A DNA stretch of 64,000 nt from Bizionia paragorgiae (GTDB taxonomy: Bacteria; Bacteroidota; Bacteroidia; Flavobacteriales; Flavobacteriaceae): assembly GCF_900107625.1 (NCBI RefSeq), contig NZ_FNQK01000008.1, forward strand, positions 116,577-180,576. The letters run 5' to 3'. The translations under genes and the position numbers were made by a program. Each line of letters starts with the position of its first letter. Within the stretch, counting starts at the first letter, position 1. Positions 8,811 to 17,228 of the stretch are shown piece by piece. Under the pieces are notes generated by a model that saw only the letters and a list, made by a program, of their open reading frames with translations, was not told the origin of the DNA and did not search any database.

Positions 8811-10067
8811 ATGAGAACATTCTTATTTATCATTATTATATTAACTAGTTATCATTCTTTTGGGCAAAAAGAGGTGTTTACAGGAGACCCTGATACGGCT
8901 TTCGAAAACGCAAGAGCATTGGCATTTAACGATCAAAGAAAACAGGCGCAAGACAGTCTGCGACTTATATTAACCAAGTATCCTAATTACCACGATATTC
9001 GATCGTTTTTAGCTAATACATATTCTTGGGATGGCGATTATGACAAAGCGAAAAAAGAATTTGAATACATTTTAAATGCGAGTCCCGATAGACAAAACGA
9101 CTGGGAGTTGGCTATTACTAACACGTTGCGTAGTGATTCTCCACAAAGCGCTTTAGATATGTCTGCCAAGGCGTTGTCACTTTTCCCTAAGAATGCTGAC
9201 TTACTGTATTTAAAAGCGAGTGCAGAAGACGATTTAAAAGAAACTGAAGTGGCATTAGCAACGCTTAATGAATTGTTGGTTATAGAGCCAGAGCATGAAA
9301 AAGCACTGCGTTTTAGAGCTGCTTTAATCGATAAATTAAGCGTAAATGTTATTGGCGTCAAGTCTTCTGTAGACTTATATTCTGAAGTGTTCGATCCTAT
9401 GCAGTACTATTTATTAAAATACGCAAGACAAACAAAATACGGTAGTATTCATGGAAAAGTAAACATCAATAGTCGTTTTGAGTCTACAGGTGCACAATTT
9501 GAGGTAGATATGTATCCTAAAATCACCAAAGGCTTGTATGCCTATGTTAATGTGGGGGTGTCTAACTCCTTTTTATTTCCAAAAGTGAGGTTTGGTGGGG
9601 AGCTTTATAAATCACTACCCTACAGTTTAGAAGCCTCTTTAGGTTTTAGAACACTTAAGTATAGCTCCTATACCACTATTTATACGGGGTCTGTAGGTTG
9701 GTATACAGGTAATAGTTATTGGTCGTTGCGATCGTACGTTACACCAGGAGAACCTAAAACTAGCGTCTCAGGAACACTTAATTACCGCAAGTACAGGTCT
9801 ACTGCGAATACGTATTTTAGTGCTGCTGTGGGGATGGGGTTTTCTCCTGAAATATATAGGTTTAGCTTTGATGGTAATGAGAATGCTATTGTCAACCTGA
9901 AATCTCAAAAATTTAATTTAGGCTATTATTTTGCATCGTCAAACAACAAGCACTCATGGGGTGTTCAAGCTGGGGTGTCTCATCAAGAAATTAGCTTCGA
10001 TCCAGGTTCTTATTTTTGGATCTATTCCATCTCTCTATCTTGGAATATGAAATTTAGAGATAAATAA
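8811..10067 (+). CDS. YaiO-family outer-membrane beta-barrel protein with periplasmic TPRs
   Basis: A signal peptide (about 1-18, ending SFGQ) precedes a TPR region (about 25-165) and a beta-barrel (about 175-418) made of alternating aromatic/polar strands that ends in an aromatic-rich strand. This is the YaiO layout: helical periplasmic repeats joined to an outer-membrane barrel, comparable to export proteins such as PgaA. It starts 13 bases after the LTA-synthase-like gene, in the same unit as a GT2 synthase, so I infer an outer-membrane exit for, or assembly factor of, the glycan. Residues 34-96 resemble residues 668-730 of the upstream enzyme without gaps. Confidence 0.8.
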   Translation: MRTFLFIIIILTSYHSFGQKEVFTGDPDTAFENARALAFNDQRKQAQDSLRLILTKYPNYHDIRSFLANTYSWDGDYDKAKKEFEYILNASPDRQNDWELAITNTLRSDSPQSALDMSAKALSLFPKNADLLYLKASAEDDLKETEVALATLNELLVIEPEHEKALRFRAALIDKLSVNVIGVKSSVDLYSEVFDPMQYYLLKYARQTKYGSIHGKVNINSRFESTGAQFEVDMYPKITKGLYAYVNVGVSNSFLFPKVRFGGELYKSLPYSLEASLGFRTLKYSSYTTIYTGSVGWYTGNSYWSLRSYVTPGEPKTSVSGTLNYRKYRSTANTYFSAAVGMGFSPEIYRFSFDGNENAIVNLKSQKFNLGYYFASSNNKHSWGVQAGVSHQEISFDPGSYFWIYSISLSWNMKFRDK

Positions 10068-10148
10068 GCATTGGGATAAATGTAAATGGATGGAGGTTGT
10101 TGTGACACCTAATGACCTCGGAACAGTTCGGTGGGACTAAGAATAATA

Positions 10149-10224
10149 AAGCCTAATTTAAGATAATATAAACAGTCAACACCGTACTAAACGGTGAGCG
10201 ATTATGGTATTTCAAATTAGGCTT
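10149..10224. terminator. Nested inverted repeats between convergent operons
   Basis: An 11-bp inverted repeat (aagcctaattt at 10149-10159, complement at 10214-10224) encloses a smaller 5-bp hairpin (accgt 10181-10185 / acggt 10191-10195). The structure lies between the end of the YaiO gene and the end of the minus-strand receiver gene, so it probably acts as a terminator for both units. The minus-strand product is followed by a T-rich tail; the plus-strand tail is weaker. Confidence 0.5.
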
Positions 10225-10244
10225 AATTTATAAATGAAATTTAT

Positions 10245-10664
10245 TTAAGGCAGAAACTTTTCTCTTAATTCTAAAACCATAGCTTTAGATAAAGGCTTGT
10301 CCATAAAATCTTTAATATTGTTATTATCCGCAGCACGCGCTTTATCGTCAGGGTTTAGTGATGAGGTAAGCATAACCACAATATGTCTACCTTTTTGTGA
10401 AGCGTCTAGCTTGTCGTATTCTATCATAAATTCAAAACCATTCATAGCAGGCATATTAATGTCCAGAAAAATTAAATCAGGCTGTGGGTAAGAATCTTCT
10501 TGTCCGTTATAGTTCCCTTTAGACGTGAGATAATCTAAACCTTCTTGTCCACTAGTTACCGAGTGGATATTATTAGCAACTCCAGCAAGGTTAATAATTA
10601 TTTCATGATACTCGTTGGTCGCCTGATCGTCATCAATAAGTAAAATAGTATTGAATTTTTTCAT
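10245..10664 (-). CDS. Single-domain response regulator (Rcp1-type)
   Basis: A stand-alone 139-residue receiver with D11-D13 in the acidic pocket, phospho-acceptor D68 in IFLDINMP, T100 in VVMLTSS and K123 in FMDKPLS. The extended loop between helix 2 and strand 3 (about residues 48-60) is characteristic of the Rcp1 type that pairs with phytochrome-like and other HWE/HisKA kinases. Its ATG overlaps the stop of the upstream kinase gene in an ATGA junction, so it is certainly co-translated with that kinase and is its likely first phospho-acceptor. With no output domain, it probably passes phosphate on or acts by binding. Confidence 0.9.
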   Translation of the reverse strand: MKKFNTILLIDDDQATNEYHEIIINLAGVANNIHSVTSGQEGLDYLTSKGNYNGQEDSYPQPDLIFLDINMPAMNGFEFMIEYDKLDASQKGRHIVVMLTSSLNPDDKARAADNNNIKDFMDKPLSKAMVLELREKFLP

Positions 10665-12172
10665 ATTGTTTTTAATTTTTTAAATATAGTAAAATAAAAA
10701 GTACAGCCTTTATTTAATTCTGACTCTATCCAGATTTCTCCTTTATGCATGTCTACAATTTTCTTGCATATCGAGAGTCCGATACCTGTACCTTGATAAT
10801 CATTTCTGTTGTGTAGTCTTTGGAAAATAACAAAGACGCGTTCAAAATACTTTTCATCCATACCAATCCCATTGTCTTTAACTTTAAAGAGCCAAAAATC
10901 TGATTGTTCTTCAACAGTAATTTCTATATAGGGATCGGTACCTTCTTTTCTAAATTTTAAACCGTTATTAATTAGATTCTGAAACAGTTGTTTTAATTCC
11001 ATTTGCAACCCGTTAAGGGTTGGTAAGGGATCGAAAACCACAGTTGCATTACTGTCTTTAATAATGAGCTCATGATCTAATAGGATTTCATTTATAATTG
11101 CATTTAAATCTACCGTTGTAACCGTTTTTTCTTTTCCAATTTTAGAATAATCTAGTAAGTCTTTAATTAAGGTTTTCATTCTTGCAGAAGCATCCTCCAC
11201 ATGAGTCATGTATTTTAGTGCATTATTATCGAGTTGATCGATATACAATTCACTAATAAGATTAATGTAACTTGTCATTGTTCTTAGTGGCTCTTGTAAA
11301 TCATGAGAAGCCACGTATACAAATTGTTCTAACTCTTTGTTTACGGACTGTATTTCTTCAATTTGTTTTTCTTGAGCTGTAAAGCTTTTTTTAAGCGCAT
11401 TGGCCATTTTATTAAAAGCGCTTCCTAATTCTGCTAACTCGTTTTGACCTTTTACTTTTATGCGTTCATCTAAATTACCCTTACTCATTTTTAAAGCGGC
11501 CACCTTTAATTTATGGATGGATCTAGAAATAGAAAATGTAATTTGAAACGTGATAATAATAGCTAAAATCACTCCAAAAGCTCCTGTAAAAAGTATTATT
11601 CTGGAGACAGACTTTAAATTATCTGCGAGTTCATTATTATAAGATTCAAATGCACGATTATAGTTAATATCGAGTTGCTTAATGCTTTTATCTATCGAAT
11701 AGGTTAAATTGGAAAAATCAGTATTGTATAAACCTCTCGCTAAATCCGTTTTATTCTCTTGTTCTTTTATATTTAGTAAGTCCTTAAATTTTATGGTCGT
11801 ATGTATTAAGTCGTCTGTATTAGCAATAAGTGTTGCTAGGTGATTTCGGTTGGCGTGGTCTTCGGCAAGCGCGTCATGAAGTGTTGTTAGTTCTGTAACG
11901 ATATATGTAAGTTCAACTTCTACAATCCCCTTTATTCTGTTAATAGAACTAATTCTATCATCACCATTAACTCTATTGCTAATTAAAAGGTTTAACTCCT
12001 TATTAATACCTTCGTATTTATTTAAGATCGTTACTGCAGGGTTAATTTCAGACTGTAGTGTTTGGTAGGTTTGTGTCGCTCGGTTAGAAATAACTTGGTT
12101 TAACACAATCTCTACTAATAACACAAGAATTAAGACTCCAAAAGCAAGGATTAATTTATGGCTTATTTTCAT
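10661..12172 (-). CDS. Membrane sensor histidine kinase (HAMP-HisKA-HATPase)
   Basis: The 503-residue kinase has TM1 at about 7-27, a helical periplasmic sensor of about 160 residues (four-helix-bundle or CHASE3-like), TM2 at about 191-213, HAMP at 214-266, a short coiled coil, HisKA with phospho-acceptor H290 in VASHDLQEPLR, and HATPase_c with the N box (LFQNLINNGLKF, about 396-407), DNGIGM (433-438) and GTGIGL (461-466). No receiver domain is attached. It follows the binding-protein gene by 11 bases and overlaps the receiver gene by 4, so sensing may be via the binding protein, as in LuxPQ-type or TorS-type systems. The ligand is unknown. Confidence 0.93.
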   Translation of the reverse strand: MKISHKLILAFGVLILVLLVEIVLNQVISNRATQTYQTLQSEINPAVTILNKYEGINKELNLLISNRVNGDDRISSINRIKGIVEVELTYIVTELTTLHDALAEDHANRNHLATLIANTDDLIHTTIKFKDLLNIKEQENKTDLARGLYNTDFSNLTYSIDKSIKQLDINYNRAFESYNNELADNLKSVSRIILFTGAFGVILAIIITFQITFSISRSIHKLKVAALKMSKGNLDERIKVKGQNELAELGSAFNKMANALKKSFTAQEKQIEEIQSVNKELEQFVYVASHDLQEPLRTMTSYINLISELYIDQLDNNALKYMTHVEDASARMKTLIKDLLDYSKIGKEKTVTTVDLNAIINEILLDHELIIKDSNATVVFDPLPTLNGLQMELKQLFQNLINNGLKFRKEGTDPYIEITVEEQSDFWLFKVKDNGIGMDEKYFERVFVIFQRLHNRNDYQGTGIGLSICKKIVDMHKGEIWIESELNKGCTFYFTIFKKLKTI

Positions 12173-12183
12173 AGGTCAGTATT

Positions 12184-13335
12184 TTATCTTTTTGTTTTTA
12201 CAACAGGGTCGTCTTGCGTGCCGTATTGGTAGAGAGAAAAGTAAATGCCTTTTGAGGCTCCGTTTTTATTAATGGCAATATTACCACAAATACCCTGGTA
12301 GTAATTTACACTGTAAAGCGCTTCTCTTAACCAATCATCAAAGGCGGTATCCTTATCCTTTTTAGCGTTAATTGTTTTTACTTTACTTAGAATAAGATTC
12401 ATCGCATCGTAAGCTTGCATAGTTGGCCAGTACGAAGCCGGCTTTTTAGAAAATGTGTTTTCAAATCGCGTTAGGAATTCATGAGCTAAAATATAATTGC
12501 CATCGGTAGGAGTAAAGAAAGGAAATTCAGTGCCTTGAATTGCGCCTTCAGAATTCTTGTAAAATGCAGGATCTAATAGAACTGTAGATCCGAAAAATGG
12601 AGCCGTAATATCTAAGTCTCTAGCTTCTTTCATTGCAAAACCCAACTCTTTGTAACCAAAAAACGCATAGGCATCATATTGTTCTGCTTTGAGTTGAGTT
12701 AAATGCTCAGTAAAAGAGGTTTGGTCTACCGCAATTGGAATGGTTTTGGACGCAATCTCATAGCTGTCTAACCGATTTTTTACTTCGTTACTCGCCCGAG
12801 TCATATAATCATTAGGATATTGAAACAAAGCTACTTTTTTAAGCCCTAGTTCTTTAATACGTCCAGCAATAAGTCCGTTGGCCTGTTCTGTGGATTTAGC
12901 AATTTTAAATGTGTTTTTATTTAAAGAGGAGAGCAGCTCGTCATTATTTAAAGGGTTTACAAGAATAACGTGGTCTTGTAGAATGAGGTCTTGAACGCTT
13001 ACCGTAGCATCGGTATTACTTACAAAAAGAACGTTGATTTTATGCGTATCGCGTAAGTTGTTGTATGCCCGAACAGCATTCTCGGGATTCCATTTTCCGT
13101 CTTCAATAAAGAGGTTGACTTTAGGCTCACTCTCTAAGCGATTGGCGTTGTATTCGTCTACCGCCATTTGCATTGCGTTTGATGGATCAATTCCTAAGTC
13201 TGTAGCTCTAACTGATAGGGGACCGATATACCCAATATTTATTTCTTTAACCTGTTTTGATTCACAGCTTAAAAAACTAAGCGCGAAAAATAATGAAAAC
13301 AGGTAAATAATAGAAGATGAGGTTGTTTTATTCAT
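12184..13335 (-). CDS. Periplasmic-binding lipoprotein (branched-chain amino acid receptor-type fold)
   Basis: A lipoprotein signal with Cys24 in LSFLSCES anchors this 383-residue protein. The mature part is a type I periplasmic-binding fold of the receptor-ligand-binding (Peripla_BP_6/LivJ) kind: INIGYIGPLS near the start, NPENAVRAYNNL, and a domain crossover around TKLKKVALFQYPNDY. No ABC transporter permease or ATPase is nearby; instead it is the first gene of an operon with a histidine kinase (11-base gap) and a receiver. I therefore infer a ligand receptor for the kinase, not an uptake protein. Ligand identity cannot be deduced; amino acids or related small polar molecules are the usual ligands of this fold. 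Confidence 0.85.
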   Translation of the reverse strand: MNKTTSSSIIYLFSLFFALSFLSCESKQVKEINIGYIGPLSVRATDLGIDPSNAMQMAVDEYNANRLESEPKVNLFIEDGKWNPENAVRAYNNLRDTHKINVLFVSNTDATVSVQDLILQDHVILVNPLNNDELLSSLNKNTFKIAKSTEQANGLIAGRIKELGLKKVALFQYPNDYMTRASNEVKNRLDSYEIASKTIPIAVDQTSFTEHLTQLKAEQYDAYAFFGYKELGFAMKEARDLDITAPFFGSTVLLDPAFYKNSEGAIQGTEFPFFTPTDGNYILAHEFLTRFENTFSKKPASYWPTMQAYDAMNLILSKVKTINAKKDKDTAFDDWLREALYSVNYYQGICGNIAINKNGASKGIYFSLYQYGTQDDPVVKTKR

Positions 13336-13827
13336 GGTGGTTGGTATGGGGTAATATAAACTTTAATCTGATGTGTTGTAGATGGTTGTTAATTACTACT
13401 TATGTTCTTTTATACGGTGAGTAACTCGGAAAATGAAGTCACTTATTCTTATTTAATGTGATAAAACCACAAGGTAAAAACAATTGCTAAAAAAATAAGC
13501 TAATTTATTGATTTTATATGCCGTTCACTATTTATCACGGTGTTTGATACAGTGGGGTTTGGGACTAAGCTTAAAGGGGCTGTGATTGGTTTTGATATGA
13601 ATTATTCGAGCTAACGAGTTTTATCACTTACCAAAGTTAGCTAGTTGTGCTTGTAAAGTGTATTTGTAAACATTAGGTAAGTATCTATCGACCCAAACGA
13701 TAGCGCGTGATTGAGGTCGATTAAATAATACTATTTCTACCTACTTGTGTTATTTATTTCCTAAATTGCCCGCTTATCGACCTAGCGACTTTATCATAGG
13801 TGGAATTATTTACCAACCCACTAACCT
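13336..13827. other. Intergenic region between divergent genes, no gene seen
   Basis: These 492 bases hold no credible reading frame. A short inverted repeat (agctaac 13609-13615 / gttagct 13636-13642) is the only clear structure. The promoters of the sensor operon (minus) and the lipoprotein gene at 13828 (plus) should lie here, but I found no confident TAnnTTTG box. Confidence 0.45.
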
Positions 13828-14220
13828 ATGAAAAACTTTACGAGATTATTGTTTATAATAACAGTAATAGGGATTACAAGTTGTAGTCCGAAAATCACTT
13901 CAAATTTTACCAACCGACAGCCGGAATTAACTGTAGATGATAAAATAGCACTTTTAGATATCGAACACACCCTACCGGAAAATACTGTAAAGGTTGGAGA
14001 GTTGCGATTTCAAGATTCAGGATTTTCTACAGATTGTAGTTTTAATAGTTTAATGGCTCAGGCAAGGGATGAAGCTAGGGAAAACGGAGCTAATATTGTA
14101 AAGGTTGTAGATAAAAAGAAGCCAGATTTATGGAGCAGTTGTTATCGATTGCGTATAGAGCTTTATAAGTACAACGGCGAGGTGTCCGCTTTACCTCAAT
14201 ACAAACTACAATTAGACTAA
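13828..14220 (+). CDS. Small lipoprotein with two conserved-looking cysteines (RcsF-like pattern)
   Basis: This 130-residue protein has a lipoprotein signal with Cys19 in GITSCSP. The mature domain contains C70 and C105 on either side of a helix (SLMAQARDEARENGANIVKV). That arrangement, a helix ending in GAN-[IV]-V between two cysteines, resembles the RcsF/DUF4156 group of envelope lipoproteins, but similarity is at pattern level only. It is followed after 17 bases by a PEGA lipoprotein, so the two are probably co-transcribed. Function unknown; an envelope-stress role would be a guess. Confidence 0.75.
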   Translation: MKNFTRLLFIITVIGITSCSPKITSNFTNRQPELTVDDKIALLDIEHTLPENTVKVGELRFQDSGFSTDCSFNSLMAQARDEARENGANIVKVVDKKKPDLWSSCYRLRIELYKYNGEVSALPQYKLQLD

Positions 14221-14237
14221 ACTATAAAAACCAATCC

Positions 14238-14705
14238 ATGAAAATTATTATCAAATCATTTCTATTAGTATCAGTTTTATTTCTTTCAAGCTGTGCAACA
14301 ATTGTTTCGGGGTCAAGACAAAATGTTGAAATAACTTCAGAACCGAGTGCTGCAACAGTATTTATCAACGAAATTGAAATAGGAAACGCCCCTGTTCAGA
14401 AAAACCTTAAAAGAAATCAAGACTATCAATTAACTTTAAAACTTGATGGCTATAAAACCTACGAAACTAAATTAGAGCGAAAATTTAATGCTTGGTATCT
14501 TGGTAATATTTCTATTGGCGGACTAATCGGAATTATAATAGACCCGATAACAGGAGCAATCCATAAACTGAAGCCTGAAGAGATAAACGGTAATCTAAAA
14601 AGCGGCACAACCTACAAAACTAAAGGGGGTAATTTATTTATAAAAGTAAGTCTAGAGATTGATCCTAATTCCGAAAAAGTAGGGCAATTAGAAAAATCGG
14701 AATAA
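14238..14705 (+). CDS. PEGA-domain lipoprotein
   Basis: A 155-residue lipoprotein (Cys19 in LFLSSCAT) whose first mature segment is a PEGA domain: VEITSEPSAATVFINEIEIG followed by APVQKNLKRNQDYQLTLKLDGY, the classical 'sub-strand, P, turn, G-x-P' surface-layer fold of about 50 residues. A hydrophobic Gly/Ile-rich stretch (about 92-107, IGGLIGIIIDPITGA) follows and may insert in the membrane. Similar lipoproteins with a CATIVSG start are common in Bacteroidota and Proteobacteria. It lies 17 bases after another lipoprotein gene. The leader contains actataaaaaccaa, which recurs before the gene at 19164. Confidence 0.8.
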   Translation: MKIIIKSFLLVSVLFLSSCATIVSGSRQNVEITSEPSAATVFINEIEIGNAPVQKNLKRNQDYQLTLKLDGYKTYETKLERKFNAWYLGNISIGGLIGIIIDPITGAIHKLKPEEINGNLKSGTTYKTKGGNLFIKVSLEIDPNSEKVGQLEKSE

Positions 14706-14915
14706 GTCTTGTTTTTAATGAGTTACTCAGAATAAACACAAAATTAATGAACTTATAACTCGGTTTTATTTGTTGAATTAGGGGAGTAGTGCTTTGCGGA
14801 TTATAAGAAATAATATGAGTTTTCCTATGGTATTCCGAAGGCTTTGTATGTACTATTTGATGTTATAACAGATTAATAAAACATCTAAAACCAATAACCT
14901 AATCCCTTAATCACG

Positions 14916-15603
14916 ATGAAAACGTTCTTATTTCTATTTGTTTTTTAGTGTCTTTTCTAATTTGTTAATCGCGCAAGTAGGAGTTGGCACATTAAATCCT
15001 CAGGCTGCACTAGATATTGATTCAGAAAACTCTGGTTTGTTAATTCCTCGAGTAGCACTTACAGGAGTGAATGATAATATAACGGTTAGCATTCCTTCAG
15101 GAGCTGGTATTGAAGTCAGCACACTGGTTTATAATGATGCAACCGGCGGTTTACAACCGGCTGGTTTTTATTATTGGGATGGTAGTTCATGGTTGCAAAT
15201 GGCAACAACCGAAAAGCGTGTTTATATGGGAAAATTTAGAATAACAGCTTCTGGGAACAGTACGATTTCAGGGTTGCCTTTTAAACCTCAAAGCATAGCG
15301 TTTAAAGCCTATGCTAATGTTGAAGACTATAATTTAAATAGCGACAATGGTACGGGTAATAATAATACGGGAATTCCAAACTATTTTGGTTATATGCAGG
15401 GGTATGCTCAAGAGGATGATGGCAGTATCGCACAACAAGTAATCGCAGGGGGTGCAAGTGCTAATTCTGTAAATGACCATTCGCGATACGCGTCTAACGG
15501 CCATTGTATTGGTGTTCGGTATGCGAACCAAAACGGCGATTCTTTAGGGCTAACGACAGCTTTTATCACGTCTTTTAATGCAGATGGTTTTACTTTAAAA
15601 TAG
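14916..15603 (+). pseudogene. Secreted GVGTxNPQAALDI-type protein with frameshift in the signal peptide
   Basis: The ATG at 14916 opens a typical signal peptide but runs into TAG at 14946. Removing one T from the six-T run at 14941-14946 joins it to the downstream frame and gives a perfect signal (MKTFLFLFVFSVFSN..., cleavage after LIAQ). Without that change only a TTG at 14938 could start the 221-codon frame, giving a damaged signal. The mature protein starts VGVGTLNPQAALDIDS...GLLIPRV, a leader common in secreted flavobacterial proteins, followed by a beta-rich domain of unknown role (to LTTAFITSFNADGF). It is either a recent pseudogene, a homopolymer sequencing error, or a slippage-controlled gene. 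Confidence 0.75.
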
Positions 15604-15854
15604 ATAATTTTTCTGACGGTTTGGTAGTGATTTACACTGCTTACAAATAGGTGTAATAATCAAGTGTCTTTTTTTGAATAGAGGACGCATTATAAGAGTG
15701 TAAATTTCATTTTAGTTGGTATCCTCTTATACTGTTGCAAAAACGGTTTTTATAAAAAAATGTTACCTTAAGCTATGAATAGAAACGCAACGTGCGTAAT
15801 CTTTTAATTCAGCTTTAGGACACTTATGGTGTGTTAGCTGACAACGCCAAGCCT

Positions 15855-16937
15855 ATGATTACCCAGCTAAAGAGTATTGTGTTATTATTCATTCTTATAT
15901 TTATGTCTTCTTGTAATGGTCAAAAGGAGTCAGGATTGCCTACGGTTTTTGAGGCTAACAAAACAACAAATCAAGTACATCGTGACGATAGGGACGTTGT
16001 AACCAATGGGTTATTAGATAAAAATGGAGACATGTGGTTTACTACTTTAACCGAAGGTGTTTATAAATACGATGGCTCTTCGTTTGTAAACTTCACAACA
16101 CAAGATGGGCTTTGCTCTAATAAAGTTAATGCGGTTATCGAAGATAAAGCTGGTGTTTTATGGTTTGCTACTTCCAAAGGCTTGTGCCGATTTAATGGTG
16201 AAACCTTTGCCACAATACCGCTACCACAGGAAGATGCGCTTAAAGTGTCCCCAATAACCGGGTTGCGAAGTAGAACAACTCAAGAAGTACTTTCGTTAAT
16301 TCAGGATAGTAAAGGCGGCTTCTGGTTAGGAACCCTAGCAAGTGGAGCTTACTATTTTGACGGGGAAACGTTCACCTCATACCTGCGATTTAAGGGGCGT
16401 ATTCACCCAGATGACAAGGTGTATAACAATGTGATTCAAAGTATAGTTGAGGATGATTTTGGTAATACATGGCTGACCTCACAAACTCACGGAGGGATTA
16501 CACGTTATGACGGTAATGGCTTTACAAACTATTCATTAAAAGATGGCCTTACCGATGACATGGTTTTTTCAAGTTTTAACGACCGCGATGGAACCCTTTG
16601 GTTTGGTACCCTCGACAATGGTCTTATGCTTTATAAAGATGGTGGTTTTAAGTTTTATGATGAAACCGACGGACTAAATAATAATATGGTGTCCTGTTTC
16701 TATCAAGACCAATCAGGGACGTTATGGATAGGTAGTTTTAGAGAAAGTACTGTGACCTGGTTTGATGGAGAGGCCTTTTCTGTAGTTCCTTTTGATAAGG
16801 ATCAAAAACTTGTCGAATTACGGTTTATCGCAGGCGATAAAGACGGCAATGTTTGGTTTGGAGGACGATATGGACTCTTATACCGTTATGATGGCACCGA
16901 ATTAAAAGACTTTACGCACCTAAAAAGAATGAATTAA
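15855..16937 (+). CDS. Propeller-repeat lipoprotein (two-component-regulator propeller, no kinase)
   Basis: From the ATG at 15855 the product is a 360-residue lipoprotein with Cys20 in LIFMSSCN; an in-frame GTG 24 bases upstream would spoil the signal peptide, so I chose the ATG. The mature protein is built of about seven blades of the Reg_prop type: each has D-x-x-G-x-[LM]-W-[FIL]-[GAT] then G[LVI]-x-x-[YF]-[DN]G-x-x-F (for example GDMWFTTLTEGVYKYDG and GTLWFGTLDNGLMLY). In Bacteroidota this propeller normally forms the sensor of hybrid histidine kinases; here nothing follows the propeller. It stands alone between noncoding stretches. It may bind glycans at the cell surface. Confidence 0.85.
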   Translation: MITQLKSIVLLFILIFMSSCNGQKESGLPTVFEANKTTNQVHRDDRDVVTNGLLDKNGDMWFTTLTEGVYKYDGSSFVNFTTQDGLCSNKVNAVIEDKAGVLWFATSKGLCRFNGETFATIPLPQEDALKVSPITGLRSRTTQEVLSLIQDSKGGFWLGTLASGAYYFDGETFTSYLRFKGRIHPDDKVYNNVIQSIVEDDFGNTWLTSQTHGGITRYDGNGFTNYSLKDGLTDDMVFSSFNDRDGTLWFGTLDNGLMLYKDGGFKFYDETDGLNNNMVSCFYQDQSGTLWIGSFRESTVTWFDGEAFSVVPFDKDQKLVELRFIAGDKDGNVWFGGRYGLLYRYDGTELKDFTHLKRMN

Positions 16938-17082
16938 ATCCGTATTTGTTGCTTTAATTAAAAATGTTCAATGGCGCGGTTTAATTTCATTGACATTTAC
17001 AAATTACTTTATCTGTATGATGTTTAAATGAGTCCACTTATTTTTCGTAATTTATTTTCTATTTTGTTAATAGTGCCTTAAA

Positions 17083-17118
17083 TTTAAATTGAGTAATTAG
17101 TAGAGTGCTCAATTTAAA
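17083..17118. other. 11-bp inverted repeat upstream of the XRE-type gene
   Basis: tttaaattgag (17083-17093) is perfectly complementary to 17108-17118, with a 14-base spacer. It lies about 110 bases before the regulator start at 17229 and 146 bases after the propeller gene. There is no T-tail, so an operator is slightly more likely than a terminator. The remainder of 16938-17228 shows no gene. Confidence 0.35.
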
Positions 17119-17228
17119 CTAGTAAAATCAAGGTTTGGACGCAAATGTCATAAAAATGTCGTCATTAAACCGCTATCAATTATAGGTTTTAAGCCGTAAA
17201 CTTGTGTCATAATTAATTACGATAGACT

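Noticed and set aside
12184..13335. Uptake-system solute-binding protein of an ABC importer
   Set aside because: No permease or ATPase is nearby; tight linkage to a kinase and receiver makes a sensory role more likely, though uptake is not excluded.
15780..15860. Integron attC-like sequence around gtgttagctgacaacgcc
   Set aside because: The 7-base core does not match GTTRRRY, no partner inverse core or integrase is present, and neighbouring gene spacing does not form a cassette array.
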